A stretch of DNA of 64,000 nucleotides. Origin: Pseudoalteromonas peptidolytica (GTDB taxonomy: Bacteria > Pseudomonadota > Gammaproteobacteria > Enterobacterales > Alteromonadaceae). Below the pieces are notes generated by a model. It searched no databases. It had not been told where the DNA came from and worked only from the letters and a program-made list of their open reading frames with translations. The translations under genes were made by a program, and so were the position numbers. Positions 49,022-58,018 of this stretch are shown one piece after another. Location: contig NZ_WEHZ01000008.1 of NCBI RefSeq assembly GCF_012641745.1, positions 62,001-126,000 on the forward strand. The letters are read 5' to 3'. Position 1 is the first letter of the stretch. Each line of letters begins with the position of its first letter.

Positions 49022-49080
49022 ATTTTGAGCAATGATAGCATCCACTCATGATTAGCACCATAAGAAAGAGAGTGTCGCCA

Positions 49081-50220
49081 GTGAAAAGTAAGTTACCTGA
49101 AGTCGGGATCAGTATATTTAGCCAAATGACGGCATTAGCTAATGAGCATGGTGCAATTAACTTATCTCAGGGCTTTCCTGAGTTTGATGCACCTGATTAT
49201 CTGAAGTCACAGCTGAATCATTATGTTCATGCAGGTCAGAACCAGTATGCGCCTTCGGCTGGAATACCAAACCTGCAAGCGCAAGTCGCCGCATTGATTG
49301 CACGTCGTTATCAAGTAAATGTGTCAGGGCAAGAGCAAGTAACGGTGACGTCAGGGGCGACTGAGGCATTGTTTGTGGCTATTCAGGCTATTGTATCAAA
49401 AGGAGATGAAGTCATCGTATTTGACCCAGCTTATGACTCTTATGAGCCTGCGATAGAACTTGCTGGAGGTAAAGCTGTACACATTGCGTTAACTGCGCCG
49501 AATTACCAAATTGATTGGCAGCAAGTCGCCGCAAGTATCACTTCCAAGACTCGCGCTATTATTATTAACACTCCTCATAACCCTTCCGCAAAAACCCTAA
49601 AAAGCGACGATTTAGCACAGTTGAAGCAATTACTAGAGCAGCATGACCTCCTACTTATTAGTGATGAGGTATATGAGCACATCACGTTTGATGGCTTTGC
49701 TCACCGAAGTGTGCTGTCGGATCCTGAGCTATTTGCACGTGCCTTTGTGGTTTCCAGCTTTGGTAAAACGTTCCACAGCACAGGCTGGAAAATGGGCTAC
49801 TGTGTGGCGCCAAAACAGATGGCTATGGAGTTTAGAAAGATCCATCAGTATGTAACGTTTTCGAGCTTTACTCCAGCACAGCTTGCGCTAGCAGACATGT
49901 TAGCTGAGCAGCCTGAACATGTTGATGAATTAAGTGCATTTTACCAACACAAGCGAGACGTGCTTGTTAACGCATTGGCATCGAGTCGATTTGAGTTGTT
50001 ACCAAGTGAAGGTACTTATTTCTTATTGTTGGACTACAGTGCCATTTCTGAACTTGATGATGTTGCATTTTGTCGCTATTTGGTGACCGAGGTGGGGGTT
50101 GCAGCTGTACCTCTTAGTGTGTTCTATCAGCAAGCGCCTAAAGACAAAGTGATTAGATTATGCTTTGCTAAGGAAAACCAAACATTAGAAGAGGCTGCAA
50201 AACGTTTATGTCAACTTTAA
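49081..50220 (+). CDS. Methionine-type aminotransferase (YbdL/MtnE-like)
   Basis: PLP-dependent class I aminotransferase, about 379 residues, probably converting 2-oxo-4-methylthiobutanoate to methionine in the last salvage step. Motifs: INLSQGFPEFD, QYAPSAGIPNLQ, VTSGATEALF, NTPHNPSAKTL, SDEVYEH and SSFGKTFHSTGWKMGY with the PLP lysine (Lys229), close to E. coli YbdL. The GTG at 49081 is favoured by AAAGAGAG about 8 bases upstream; ATG 49048 is a longer alternative without a ribosome site. It diverges from mtnBCD and overlaps the amidase by 13 bases. Confidence 0.9.
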   Translation: MKSKLPEVGISIFSQMTALANEHGAINLSQGFPEFDAPDYLKSQLNHYVHAGQNQYAPSAGIPNLQAQVAALIARRYQVNVSGQEQVTVTSGATEALFVAIQAIVSKGDEVIVFDPAYDSYEPAIELAGGKAVHIALTAPNYQIDWQQVAASITSKTRAIIINTPHNPSAKTLKSDDLAQLKQLLEQHDLLLISDEVYEHITFDGFAHRSVLSDPELFARAFVVSSFGKTFHSTGWKMGYCVAPKQMAMEFRKIHQYVTFSSFTPAQLALADMLAEQPEHVDELSAFYQHKRDVLVNALASSRFELLPSEGTYFLLLDYSAISELDDVAFCRYLVTEVGVAAVPLSVFYQQAPKDKVIRLCFAKENQTLEEAAKRLCQL

Positions 50221-50978
50221 CCGTTTCTCTTGTTCAAACAGATATCCAATGGCTGTCGCCAGAAGCTAACTTTGCCCGGATAGAACAGTTACTCGAAGGT
50301 TTAGAGGACAGTGATTTAATCTTGCTACCAGAAACGTTTGCTACTGGGTTTGCGGTAAAAGAGCAGGGTGTTGAGCATCATGCTGAGGCAGCCATCGCAT
50401 TTTTACAGCAATGTGCTCAGCGTTTTCAGGCTGTGTTGGCTGCTAGTATATTGATTCCACATGAAGAGAAAAAAGCCAATCGTATGGTGTGGTGTCAGCC
50501 AGATGGAGAGATATGCCACTATGACAAAAGGCACTTATTCTGTTTAGGCAATGAGGGGGATTTTGTGGTGGCTGGGAAGTGCCGTGAAGTGTTCGAATTA
50601 AACGGAGTTAAATTTTTACCGCAGATCTGCTATGACTTGCGTTTTCCTGTTTTTCAACGCAACCACAATGATTATGATGTGATGATTAATATCGCTAATT
50701 GGCCCGCAGCACGCCGCTTGCACTGGGATACCTTACTCGCAGCTAGAGCCATTGAAAATCAATGCTTTGTTCTGGCAGTAAATCGAGTCGGTCAGGACGG
50801 TTATGGGACCGAGCATGATGGCGGTACTAAGGTTATCGATTTTAATGGTAATACCCTTGACTCTGTTGCTGATGAAAGGCCTGGGATTATTACTGTTCTG
50901 ATCGATACAAATAAACTAGCCGAATACAAAAGCCGCTTTCCAGCGTATCTGGATGCCGACGCATTTGCTTTGACGTAA
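50208..50978 (+). CDS. Omega-amidase of the nitrilase superfamily (YafV-like)
   Basis: Carbon-nitrogen hydrolase of 256 residues. The catalytic triad is Glu42 (LPETFATGF), Lys107 (YDKRHLF) and Cys141 (ICYDLRFP). These features match YafV-type omega-amidases, which hydrolyse 2-oxoglutaramate. When glutamine is the amino donor of the transaminase, the product must be removed in this way, so the 13-base overlap with the aminotransferase gene is functionally sensible. Inference from linkage; the enzyme may take other omega-amides. Confidence 0.9.
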   Translation: MSTLTVSLVQTDIQWLSPEANFARIEQLLEGLEDSDLILLPETFATGFAVKEQGVEHHAEAAIAFLQQCAQRFQAVLAASILIPHEEKKANRMVWCQPDGEICHYDKRHLFCLGNEGDFVVAGKCREVFELNGVKFLPQICYDLRFPVFQRNHNDYDVMINIANWPAARRLHWDTLLAARAIENQCFVLAVNRVGQDGYGTEHDGGTKVIDFNGNTLDSVADERPGIITVLIDTNKLAEYKSRFPAYLDADAFALT

Positions 50979-51016
50979 TGCTGCCACTGGTTTAAAGCAA
51001 AGCGAAGATCAGACGC

Positions 51017-51039
51017 TTCACCCAGCCATGCTGGGTGAA
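51017..51039. terminator. Strong hairpin between omega-amidase and chemoreceptor genes
   Basis: A perfect 10-bp stem TTCACCCAGC/GCTGGGTGAA with a CAT loop in the convergent gap. There is no U tract on either strand, so it may block or stabilise transcripts rather than act as a classic terminator. Confidence 0.45.
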
Positions 51040-51056
51040 TTCGTCACAAACTGCTA

Positions 51057-54000
51057 CTATGAGGCATTGTATTGGTGCACCAATAGCTCTCCATCCTCAC
51101 GCTCTGCACGGTATTCATCTTTTGATAGGTGGAAGTAGCTCAATTGTGTACGCATTTCACGGGCTTGTTCAGCCATTTGCCGAGCCGCAGCCATGGTTTC
51201 TTCCGTTATCGCTGAATTTTCTTGAATAAGGTCAGTTAATCGCTGAACCACTAAATCAACCTCTTTTATGGCCTGCTGCTGCATCGAAGTCGACTCATTA
51301 ATCTTAATGATATTATGATTAACATCACTCACTGCGCCTACTATTTGCTCCAGTTTTTCTCCTGAATCGTTGGCAAGCTCTGTGCCTTGCTCTACTTTTT
51401 GGTTGCTGTTGGCAATGATTTCTTTTATCTGTTTTGCCGATGCTGCACTTCTACCAGCCAATTCTCTCACTTCATTTGCGACAACAGCAAACCCTCTGCC
51501 ATTTTCACCTGCACGAGCCGCTTCTACCGCAGCATTTAATGCAAGTAAGTTGGTTTGAAATGCTAAGCCATCAATAACAGAAACAATTTCATTGATGTCT
51601 TTACTGGCTTTATTTACTTCGTTGATTGCTGCGACGGTTTGAGACGACAGGCTACCACCTTCTTTTGCAATATTTTCTGCATTTCTTGCAAGGGTTACGG
51701 CATCTCCAGATTGATTCGAAACTTTTGTCAGTTCGTCTAACATATTGCCCGTACTGGCGCTCGCCTCCTCTAAGTTTGCGGCTTGCTCTTCGGTACGTTG
51801 ACTAATCTCTGTATTGCTTGCCGCTATCTCACCTGCACTTTGGGCAACATAATTGGCTGCGGTTTGGATCCCTTCAATTACGCTCGTCAGCTTCTGTATA
51901 GTGGTATTCGTATCGTGTTGCAATGCGGCAAACACACCAAGATAATCTCCCTCGACTTTATTGCTTAAGTCTCCCTTAGCAATATTGGCCAACACGCTGC
52001 TCACCTCGGTAATTGCATCAGAGATTTGTTGTGTTGAGTCATTTACGTCGTCCTTAAGCTGCTGCAATTGCCCTTGTAGCGGTAGCGCTATTTTTTGGCT
52101 AAAGTCACCTTCAGACATCGCTCCCATCACGCTACCCAACTCTTCGACTACTTGATTGAGGTTATTTACAGAGCGGTTTATGTCGGTTTTCAGGTTGTCT
52201 AGTTGACCAGACATTCCAGACTGAATCGTTCTGTCGAAGCGGCCATGACTGATGGCCATCATTACGGTCGATATTTCAGATATAGCGACATCGACAGAGG
52301 TAATTGAGGCGTTAATGTCATCTTTGAGCTGCGCAAGCTGTCCTGTCGCTGCCACATCCACTTGTCGCTTAAAGTCACCATTACTGACCCCTGCCATCAC
52401 GGTGCCTATCTCTTTCATCACCTTGTCTAGGTTTGCCATGCTGGAGTTGATATCTTGTTTGAGCGTATCAAGTTGCCCTGCTAAAGGTGCATCTAGCTGA
52501 ACTGAAAAGTCGCCTTGTTTCATTGCTGACATGATATTACTTATCCCGTCAATTGCGCTGCTTAAACTCTGTACCGAGTTGTTCACTGCATCCTTAAGCT
52601 GCGCTAATTTTCCTTTTGCCGGAACTGTCACTTTTTCTTTAAAGTTACCTTGTTCAATATTTGTCATTACATGGACAATTCCGCTCATGGTTGAGTTAAT
52701 GGATGAGAGGGAGTCGTTGATATTATGTTTGAGCTTTTCTAAATCACCAGACATGGGGACGCTTAGTTTGGTATCGAAGCGACCCTGCGCCATATCAATA
52801 GAAATGTCATTGAGTTCTGAGATTGCGCGGTTTAATGTATTGGCGCAGTGATTCGTTGCTTCTTTGAGTGTTTCTAATTCGCCTCGGCATGGCACTTTAA
52901 TTCGGTCGTCAAATTTACCAGAAGCCATTTGGTTCATCACACGATTAGCCTCTGTAATGGAGAGTTGTAACGCATCTAGCAAAGAATTAAATGCCTGTGC
53001 ACTTAACCCTATTTCATCAACACTATGAACTGGGGCTCGAAGAGAAAAGTTACCTTCTTGCTCGACAGATTTCATCGTATCAACCAGCTCACGAACAGGT
53101 TTGGTAAGTGTTTTGGAAAACCAGTATGCGATAAACAGCACCAGAATTATCGTGATGGCGAGTATGAGTGTAAGATATTGAGACAGCGAAGTGATTGAAG
53201 AAAAGGCTTCTGTTTCATCGATTTCGGCAAGTAATGCCCAGCGTGTATTAAATATATCAACGGGCGTGAAGGCAGAGAGTACCTTTTCGCCATTGTAGTC
53301 TTCAATGATTTGCTGCCCAGACTGATTTTTCAATGCTTGTGAAACGGCAACGGTGTCGACTTTTCCTCGCTCTGGATAGCGAAAAGAATTGACCACTGAA
53401 TGATGCTCTGAATCTAAAAAAGAGTCGGAGCGCATCAGCCCTTCAGGGCCTACTAAGTAAGTTTCGCCACTGTCACCTAGACCTTCACGCTCAGTCATGA
53501 TGGCGTTAATTGCATCAATGGATAGTTGAATCGCTATAATCGCAACGATTTGACCATCCATTACTATAGGTTTACCGATAAAGCTAGCTGGGGCGTTATA
53601 GGAAGGTAAATACTGGCTGTAATCAGCAAAAGCGCTGACGCTCGGGTCTGTTACTTGTTTCAACTCTTGGTATAGAGTAGCTAAGTTGCTGTTTGAGTAA
53701 GGTCCAGTTTCAAGAGAGGTCGCAAAGTCCACTTCCTTAAATACAGAATAAACAATGTTGCCACTATTAGGGTCAATAATGAAAATGTCATAAAACTCAT
53801 TGATCTCAGCAACGTTCAGTAAGTAGGGATGATAGCTACGGTGGGATAAGTCGTAGTCGTCCAAGTGGCCCGTTTCGATAAATTTATGCTTTTCACCAAT
53901 CGGATAGGGGTTATCTGCTAAATATCTAGTTTGCAATGCGAGCCCGGTGCTTGAGAAGTTGTCTATCAAGTTTGTGGTAGCAATATCAGAGGAGTTGCTT

Positions 54001-54359
54001 TGGTTAAATTTAGGAACAAATACATCGTCATAGAAACGGCTCAATTTCATGCTATTTTGACCGCTCTCCTGAGCTGTAAAGCTGGTTACAAATTCCTGCG
54101 CCATAATGGGGATCAAAGGATTTGCAGTAAACGCATCGAGTTTATTCTCAACAGTATCAAAGTAGCGTAAGACTGCGCTTTTCTTTATTTCACTAACCGC
54201 ACCAAGTTGCGAGTATATCTGTGCTGTCATCGCATTCGATGCCGAGTTCAGGGCAATAGAAATAATCACGATTAGTGGCACCAGCGCAACAACTAAGAAA
54301 GCAAAGATGAGTTTCTTGGTTAGATTAAGCGAGCGAAAGAATTGTGAAAATCCAGACAT
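51057..54359 (-). CDS. Poly-HAMP methyl-accepting chemotaxis protein
   Basis: Very long chemoreceptor, 1100 residues. TM1 (about 14-36), a periplasmic Cache-like sensor (about 40-380, [19 protein letters not shown]), TM2 (about 385-408) and a canonical HAMP domain (about 410-460). Then eight tandem HAMP-like repeats of exactly 45 residues from residue 478 to about 837, each of the form M-x-x-G-x-F ... G-x-L-x-x-L-K-x-x-x-N-x-S. The signalling domain follows (about 850-1090), with tip [20 protein letters not shown] and [15 protein letters not shown]. Receptors of this class usually have one or two HAMP units. The function of the extra repeats is unknown. No che genes adjoin it. Confidence 0.93.
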   Translation of the reverse strand: MSGFSQFFRSLNLTKKLIFAFLVVALVPLIVIISIALNSASNAMTAQIYSQLGAVSEIKKSAVLRYFDTVENKLDAFTANPLIPIMAQEFVTSFTAQESGQNSMKLSRFYDDVFVPKFNQSNSSDIATTNLIDNFSSTGLALQTRYLADNPYPIGEKHKFIETGHLDDYDLSHRSYHPYLLNVAEINEFYDIFIIDPNSGNIVYSVFKEVDFATSLETGPYSNSNLATLYQELKQVTDPSVSAFADYSQYLPSYNAPASFIGKPIVMDGQIVAIIAIQLSIDAINAIMTEREGLGDSGETYLVGPEGLMRSDSFLDSEHHSVVNSFRYPERGKVDTVAVSQALKNQSGQQIIEDYNGEKVLSAFTPVDIFNTRWALLAEIDETEAFSSITSLSQYLTLILAITIILVLFIAYWFSKTLTKPVRELVDTMKSVEQEGNFSLRAPVHSVDEIGLSAQAFNSLLDALQLSITEANRVMNQMASGKFDDRIKVPCRGELETLKEATNHCANTLNRAISELNDISIDMAQGRFDTKLSVPMSGDLEKLKHNINDSLSSINSTMSGIVHVMTNIEQGNFKEKVTVPAKGKLAQLKDAVNNSVQSLSSAIDGISNIMSAMKQGDFSVQLDAPLAGQLDTLKQDINSSMANLDKVMKEIGTVMAGVSNGDFKRQVDVAATGQLAQLKDDINASITSVDVAISEISTVMMAISHGRFDRTIQSGMSGQLDNLKTDINRSVNNLNQVVEELGSVMGAMSEGDFSQKIALPLQGQLQQLKDDVNDSTQQISDAITEVSSVLANIAKGDLSNKVEGDYLGVFAALQHDTNTTIQKLTSVIEGIQTAANYVAQSAGEIAASNTEISQRTEEQAANLEEASASTGNMLDELTKVSNQSGDAVTLARNAENIAKEGGSLSSQTVAAINEVNKASKDINEIVSVIDGLAFQTNLLALNAAVEAARAGENGRGFAVVANEVRELAGRSAASAKQIKEIIANSNQKVEQGTELANDSGEKLEQIVGAVSDVNHNIIKINESTSMQQQAIKEVDLVVQRLTDLIQENSAITEETMAAARQMAEQAREMRTQLSYFHLSKDEYRAEREDGELLVHQYNAS
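51849..52928 (-). repeat. Eight tandem 135-bp repeats encoding HAMP-like units
   Basis: The repeat period is 45 codons, held without insertion or deletion over seven intervals. Units start at MASG, MAQG, IEQG, MKQG, VSNG, ISHG, MSEG and IAKG. DNA divergence is much greater than protein divergence, so this is an old array rather than a recent expansion. The eighth unit lacks the LK-x-x-x-N-x-S end. Confidence 0.85.
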
Positions 54360-54432
54360 AACCTAATTCCCTGTTGTGATAGAGGTATCTATAACAGCAT
54401 AGAACAGTATTGGTTAAGATCTAGGCAAAATA

Positions 54433-54463
54433 TAAAAAAGCCCAGTGAGTAAATCACCGGGCT
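54433..54463 (-). terminator. Intrinsic terminator of the propeller-amidohydrolase gene
   Basis: On the minus strand AGCCCGGTGA pairs with TCACTGGGCT (one GU) around TTTAC and ends in a six-base U tract. Confidence 0.85.
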
Positions 54464-54541
54464 ATTCTAGGTATCAAATAACCAGAGCGCTAAACAATAA
54501 GTAGGCTCATTTTTTATTCAAACCGCTAACCAAATAGGGCG

Positions 54542-57500
54542 TTAGTGTTTCCAGTGATAAGTATGCGCTTTTTCTTCCATATATTCGGCAGTGGCGGGGT
54601 GCATCTGTGTTTGTGAGCCACTTTCAAAGAAGAAAGGCTGGCGCTGCTTGTCATAGTTACCGACTTCGTTCATGGTAGCAGCATCATAGATACGGCCATT
54701 GATTACGGTATAGGCGACTTTTTCTGAGTCACGAATGTTTGACAGTACGTCACCATCAATAATCGCTAAGTCTGCCAATTTACCTTGCTCAATGGTGCCA
54801 AGGTCATGATCCATACCAAGGTATCTTGCGCCGTCAATGGTACCACTTCTCAGTGCCTGCCACGGTGTGAAGCCCCCTTGTGCCATAGACCATAGTTCCC
54901 AGTGTGCAGCTAAGCCCTCTCTTTGACCGTGAGCACCTATGTGTACAGTCACCCCTTTGTCGCGGAGTTGCTTGGCTGTTTTGGCAACATTGATATGATT
55001 GTAATGGCGCTCCGGTGCCTTTCCTGAACGGATAGCTCTTGGTTTGACAATATATTCAGGCACAAAACTCATTAGGCGTTCGTTTTCCCAAACATTGGTA
55101 TGCTCATACCAATATTCCTCACCTGAGATACCGCCATAGGCAACAACAAATGTTGGTGTAAAGCCAACGTTTGTTTGCCCCCACATTTGTTCAATATCAG
55201 AGTAAATATTAGGAACCGGTAACGCGTGCTCGACACCAGTATGACCATCCACAATCATGTTCATATTGTGCTGGAACTTGGAGCCGCCCTCAGGTACTAC
55301 CATGATTTCCATGTTTTTTGCAGCTTCTAACACTTGTTGGCGAGTTTCGCGGCGAGGGTGGTTATAGCTTTTAACAGAGATAGCACCGGCATCTTTTAAG
55401 CGTTTAACATGAAACTGTGCATCTTCTAAATTGCTAATTGGTGTTTTGTAGCCTGGTGCATGTCCAGCATACAAAATACGACCAACGGAATAGGTTCGAG
55501 GTGCCACGGTTAAACCTGCTCGTTGCAACTCGGCCATAGAGAATACTTCTGACGAGTCATTTGAGGGGTCATGGATAGTTGTTACGCCAAAACTTAAGTT
55601 GGAGTATTGGTTCCAGTTCTGTTGAGGCTGTAAATTACGACTTCCATAACTGCCGTGCGCGTGCGCATCAATTAAGCCAGGGATAACCGTTTTACCACTG
55701 ATATCCATAACCTTTGCTGTGCTAGGGAGCTCTACCTCGCTGCGTTTACCAACGGCCACAATGCGGTTTTCTTTGATTAAAACCACCCCATCTTCGATGA
55801 CCTCTTGCTCTTTTTCGGCATTACGCATGGTAACTACTTTACCACCTACTAGCGCAAGTATACCCTCAGGCTTATCTGCTGGATGCGTAAAACTTAAATC
55901 AATCCCCTCTGCGGTGAGCTCATCTAGCTGATTTGAAGCACCATCAATAAATGCAAATGTGTCAGTAAGCTTACGATGGTAAAGTGTCGGGCCGAATGCC
56001 CAAGTTAGTGCGCTGCTATCAGCTTTCCAGTTTAAGAAATCGCCGGAATACTTTGATACTTGCTTTACTGGGAAAGCCTTTTCACCTTTATTAATTGATA
56101 AGGTTTTACCTGTACTAGTGAATGGCGCAACGAATGTATTGAAGTGCTCGATAAATGCAACGTAGTTACCGTCGGGTGACACTTTAAAGTCAAAGACATA
56201 ATCTCCTTTAAAGTGGCTGCGCATTTCTTGGCCATTTAAATTAACACTTTTTAATTCTCTATGAGTTTCATCACTCATCATCGAAAAATAAATACGCTCA
56301 GGATCAGCACCAAAGTGAGGGTTGTCACCATGCTTGGTAACGAGCTTAGCTTCACCGCCAGATGTGTCAACTAGGTAGATCCCTGGGTGCATTGACCAAT
56401 CACCATTGAGTAAGTAGCCCCCAGTGACTTTTTTAAATAGTACTTGTTTGCCATTCGCAGAGAAGCTTGCTGAGATATAGTGTCCTGGCTCTTGAGTGAT
56501 CACTTTACCTTTACCACCGGTTGCAGAAACGACTCTTACGTCACCAAGCGCTTTATCATTCCAAGTTGTGTATACGATTGATTTACCATCGCGTGAATAA
56601 CTTGGGTAGAACTCAAAGTGATCGGTTTGTTTGGTTAGACGCTTAATCTCACCTGACTCAATATCTTTCAGATAAAGATAACCAAGCGCTTGAAAAAGGA
56701 CGGTCTCACCATCTGGAGAGAGTTGTGACCAGCGAGCAAGCTTAACTTTGAAAGTATCTGGTGCAACATCGACAGCAAAGCGAAGTGCTGGAGTCATTTG
56801 TTTTTCAGCAATGACTCTGGTTGGGATCACTTGTGCTTCTTTTGAGTCAATATCTACACGGTGGAATACACCTTTAGCCCAAAATACCAGAGACTTGCCA
56901 TCAGGTGTGTAGGCAAATGAAGGGGTATTACCGTGTGCGCCATTGGCTTCTTGCAAGTCACGATCGAGCCCTGAGTAAATACGCGTTTCAATACCTGAAT
57001 GCAAATTCTTTGTATAAAGTGCGCTGACCATTTCATCGCCATTGTCTTCTCGTTTTACAAAAGCGATTGAATTACCATCAGGGCTGACGGTTGGGCGAAT
57101 CGCACCACCGGCACCGCTAATCACGGTTTCTTCTTCACCTGTCGCTAAGTCCCAGCTGCGGATCTCAAAAACAGGTTTAAGTGCATTTTTATTGTATTCC
57201 CAACGCACTCCCGATGTTGCATCTACCGAGTAATAGATTTTTTTACCATCGTTAGAAAAGGTTGGCTCAGCAACGTTCTTCTGTGATTTAGCGCCATGCA
57301 AGCGCTCGCGTACTAATACGCCTTTACCACCGCTAATATGATACATGCGGATTGAACCACCGGGGATAGTTCGGCCTGTTACTTGACCTTGTTTTACCGC
57401 AATGTACTGGCCATCTGGCGACCATGCTGGGTTGTGAACAATATTGTTCACTTCTGTAGATACTTGACGTAGATTTTGACCATCAACATCCATTACCCAT

Positions 57501-57880
57501 AAATTGTCGCCACCGGCACGGTCGGAGATAAACGCTATCTTTTTGCCATCAGGTGAGAATTTTGGTTGGATGTTCCAGCCAATATCTGCGGTGAGCGCAG
57601 TGGCCTTTCCACCGCTTATGGGCATGATATACAGATCGCCAAGCATATCAAAAACAATATGTTTACCATCTGGACTCACATCCAGATTACTCCATGTTGT
57701 TTCATTGGTATCAATGGTAATCGTTTGTTTATCACCAGGAGGGTTAAGTACGTCCCAGCCTTTTGTTGATTTTTCTTCGGTAGGTGTCGCGGCAACTTTA
57801 TCATCAGCGATAGTTGGCTGGCTAAACCCGATAACAGCAGCACTAATCGCTGCGGCTATTGGCGACTTAAAAAAAGACAT
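54542..57880 (-). CDS. Exported TolB-like propeller fused to amidohydrolase
   Basis: Exported protein of 1112 residues. A signal peptide ends near residue 25 (TIA-DDK). A TolB/PD40-type beta propeller fills about 60-640, with repeated DGKxIxFxSDRxG blades. A metal-dependent amidohydrolase domain follows (about 670-1085): VIPGLIDAHAHGSYGSR holds the HxH metal motif, and later IHDPSNDS, HIGAHGQ and LGTIEQGKLADLAIIDGDVL are typical of imidazolonepropionase-like hydrolases. Such fusions are thought to act on peptides or cyclic amides; substrate unknown. AGGGAA precedes the ATG by 6 bases. It has its own terminator. Confidence 0.92.
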   Translation of the reverse strand: MSFFKSPIAAAISAAVIGFSQPTIADDKVAATPTEEKSTKGWDVLNPPGDKQTITIDTNETTWSNLDVSPDGKHIVFDMLGDLYIMPISGGKATALTADIGWNIQPKFSPDGKKIAFISDRAGGDNLWVMDVDGQNLRQVSTEVNNIVHNPAWSPDGQYIAVKQGQVTGRTIPGGSIRMYHISGGKGVLVRERLHGAKSQKNVAEPTFSNDGKKIYYSVDATSGVRWEYNKNALKPVFEIRSWDLATGEEETVISGAGGAIRPTVSPDGNSIAFVKREDNGDEMVSALYTKNLHSGIETRIYSGLDRDLQEANGAHGNTPSFAYTPDGKSLVFWAKGVFHRVDIDSKEAQVIPTRVIAEKQMTPALRFAVDVAPDTFKVKLARWSQLSPDGETVLFQALGYLYLKDIESGEIKRLTKQTDHFEFYPSYSRDGKSIVYTTWNDKALGDVRVVSATGGKGKVITQEPGHYISASFSANGKQVLFKKVTGGYLLNGDWSMHPGIYLVDTSGGEAKLVTKHGDNPHFGADPERIYFSMMSDETHRELKSVNLNGQEMRSHFKGDYVFDFKVSPDGNYVAFIEHFNTFVAPFTSTGKTLSINKGEKAFPVKQVSKYSGDFLNWKADSSALTWAFGPTLYHRKLTDTFAFIDGASNQLDELTAEGIDLSFTHPADKPEGILALVGGKVVTMRNAEKEQEVIEDGVVLIKENRIVAVGKRSEVELPSTAKVMDISGKTVIPGLIDAHAHGSYGSRNLQPQQNWNQYSNLSFGVTTIHDPSNDSSEVFSMAELQRAGLTVAPRTYSVGRILYAGHAPGYKTPISNLEDAQFHVKRLKDAGAISVKSYNHPRRETRQQVLEAAKNMEIMVVPEGGSKFQHNMNMIVDGHTGVEHALPVPNIYSDIEQMWGQTNVGFTPTFVVAYGGISGEEYWYEHTNVWENERLMSFVPEYIVKPRAIRSGKAPERHYNHINVAKTAKQLRDKGVTVHIGAHGQREGLAAHWELWSMAQGGFTPWQALRSGTIDGARYLGMDHDLGTIEQGKLADLAIIDGDVLSNIRDSEKVAYTVINGRIYDAATMNEVGNYDKQRQPFFFESGSQTQMHPATAEYMEEKAHTYHWKH

Positions 57881-58018
57881 AGATGTTCCCTTTATTTTAT
57901 CGTTTTTGTTTAAGACAAGTCAGCCACTGACTTGTCTTAGTACATAGTGGTTTATATCGATTGGCATTTAGCATGAACAAGTTTATGGGGGATGTCGAAT
58001 AACATGCGGTTAATGGTG

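Noticed and set aside
51370..52851. Several plus-strand open frames of 60-106 codons antisense to the chemoreceptor
   Set aside because: They recur at the 135-bp repeat spacing and are shadows of the HAMP-like units.
57504..57947. 147-codon plus-strand frame antisense to the propeller-amidohydrolase start
   Set aside because: Shadow of the propeller coding frame, no ribosome site, no family resemblance.
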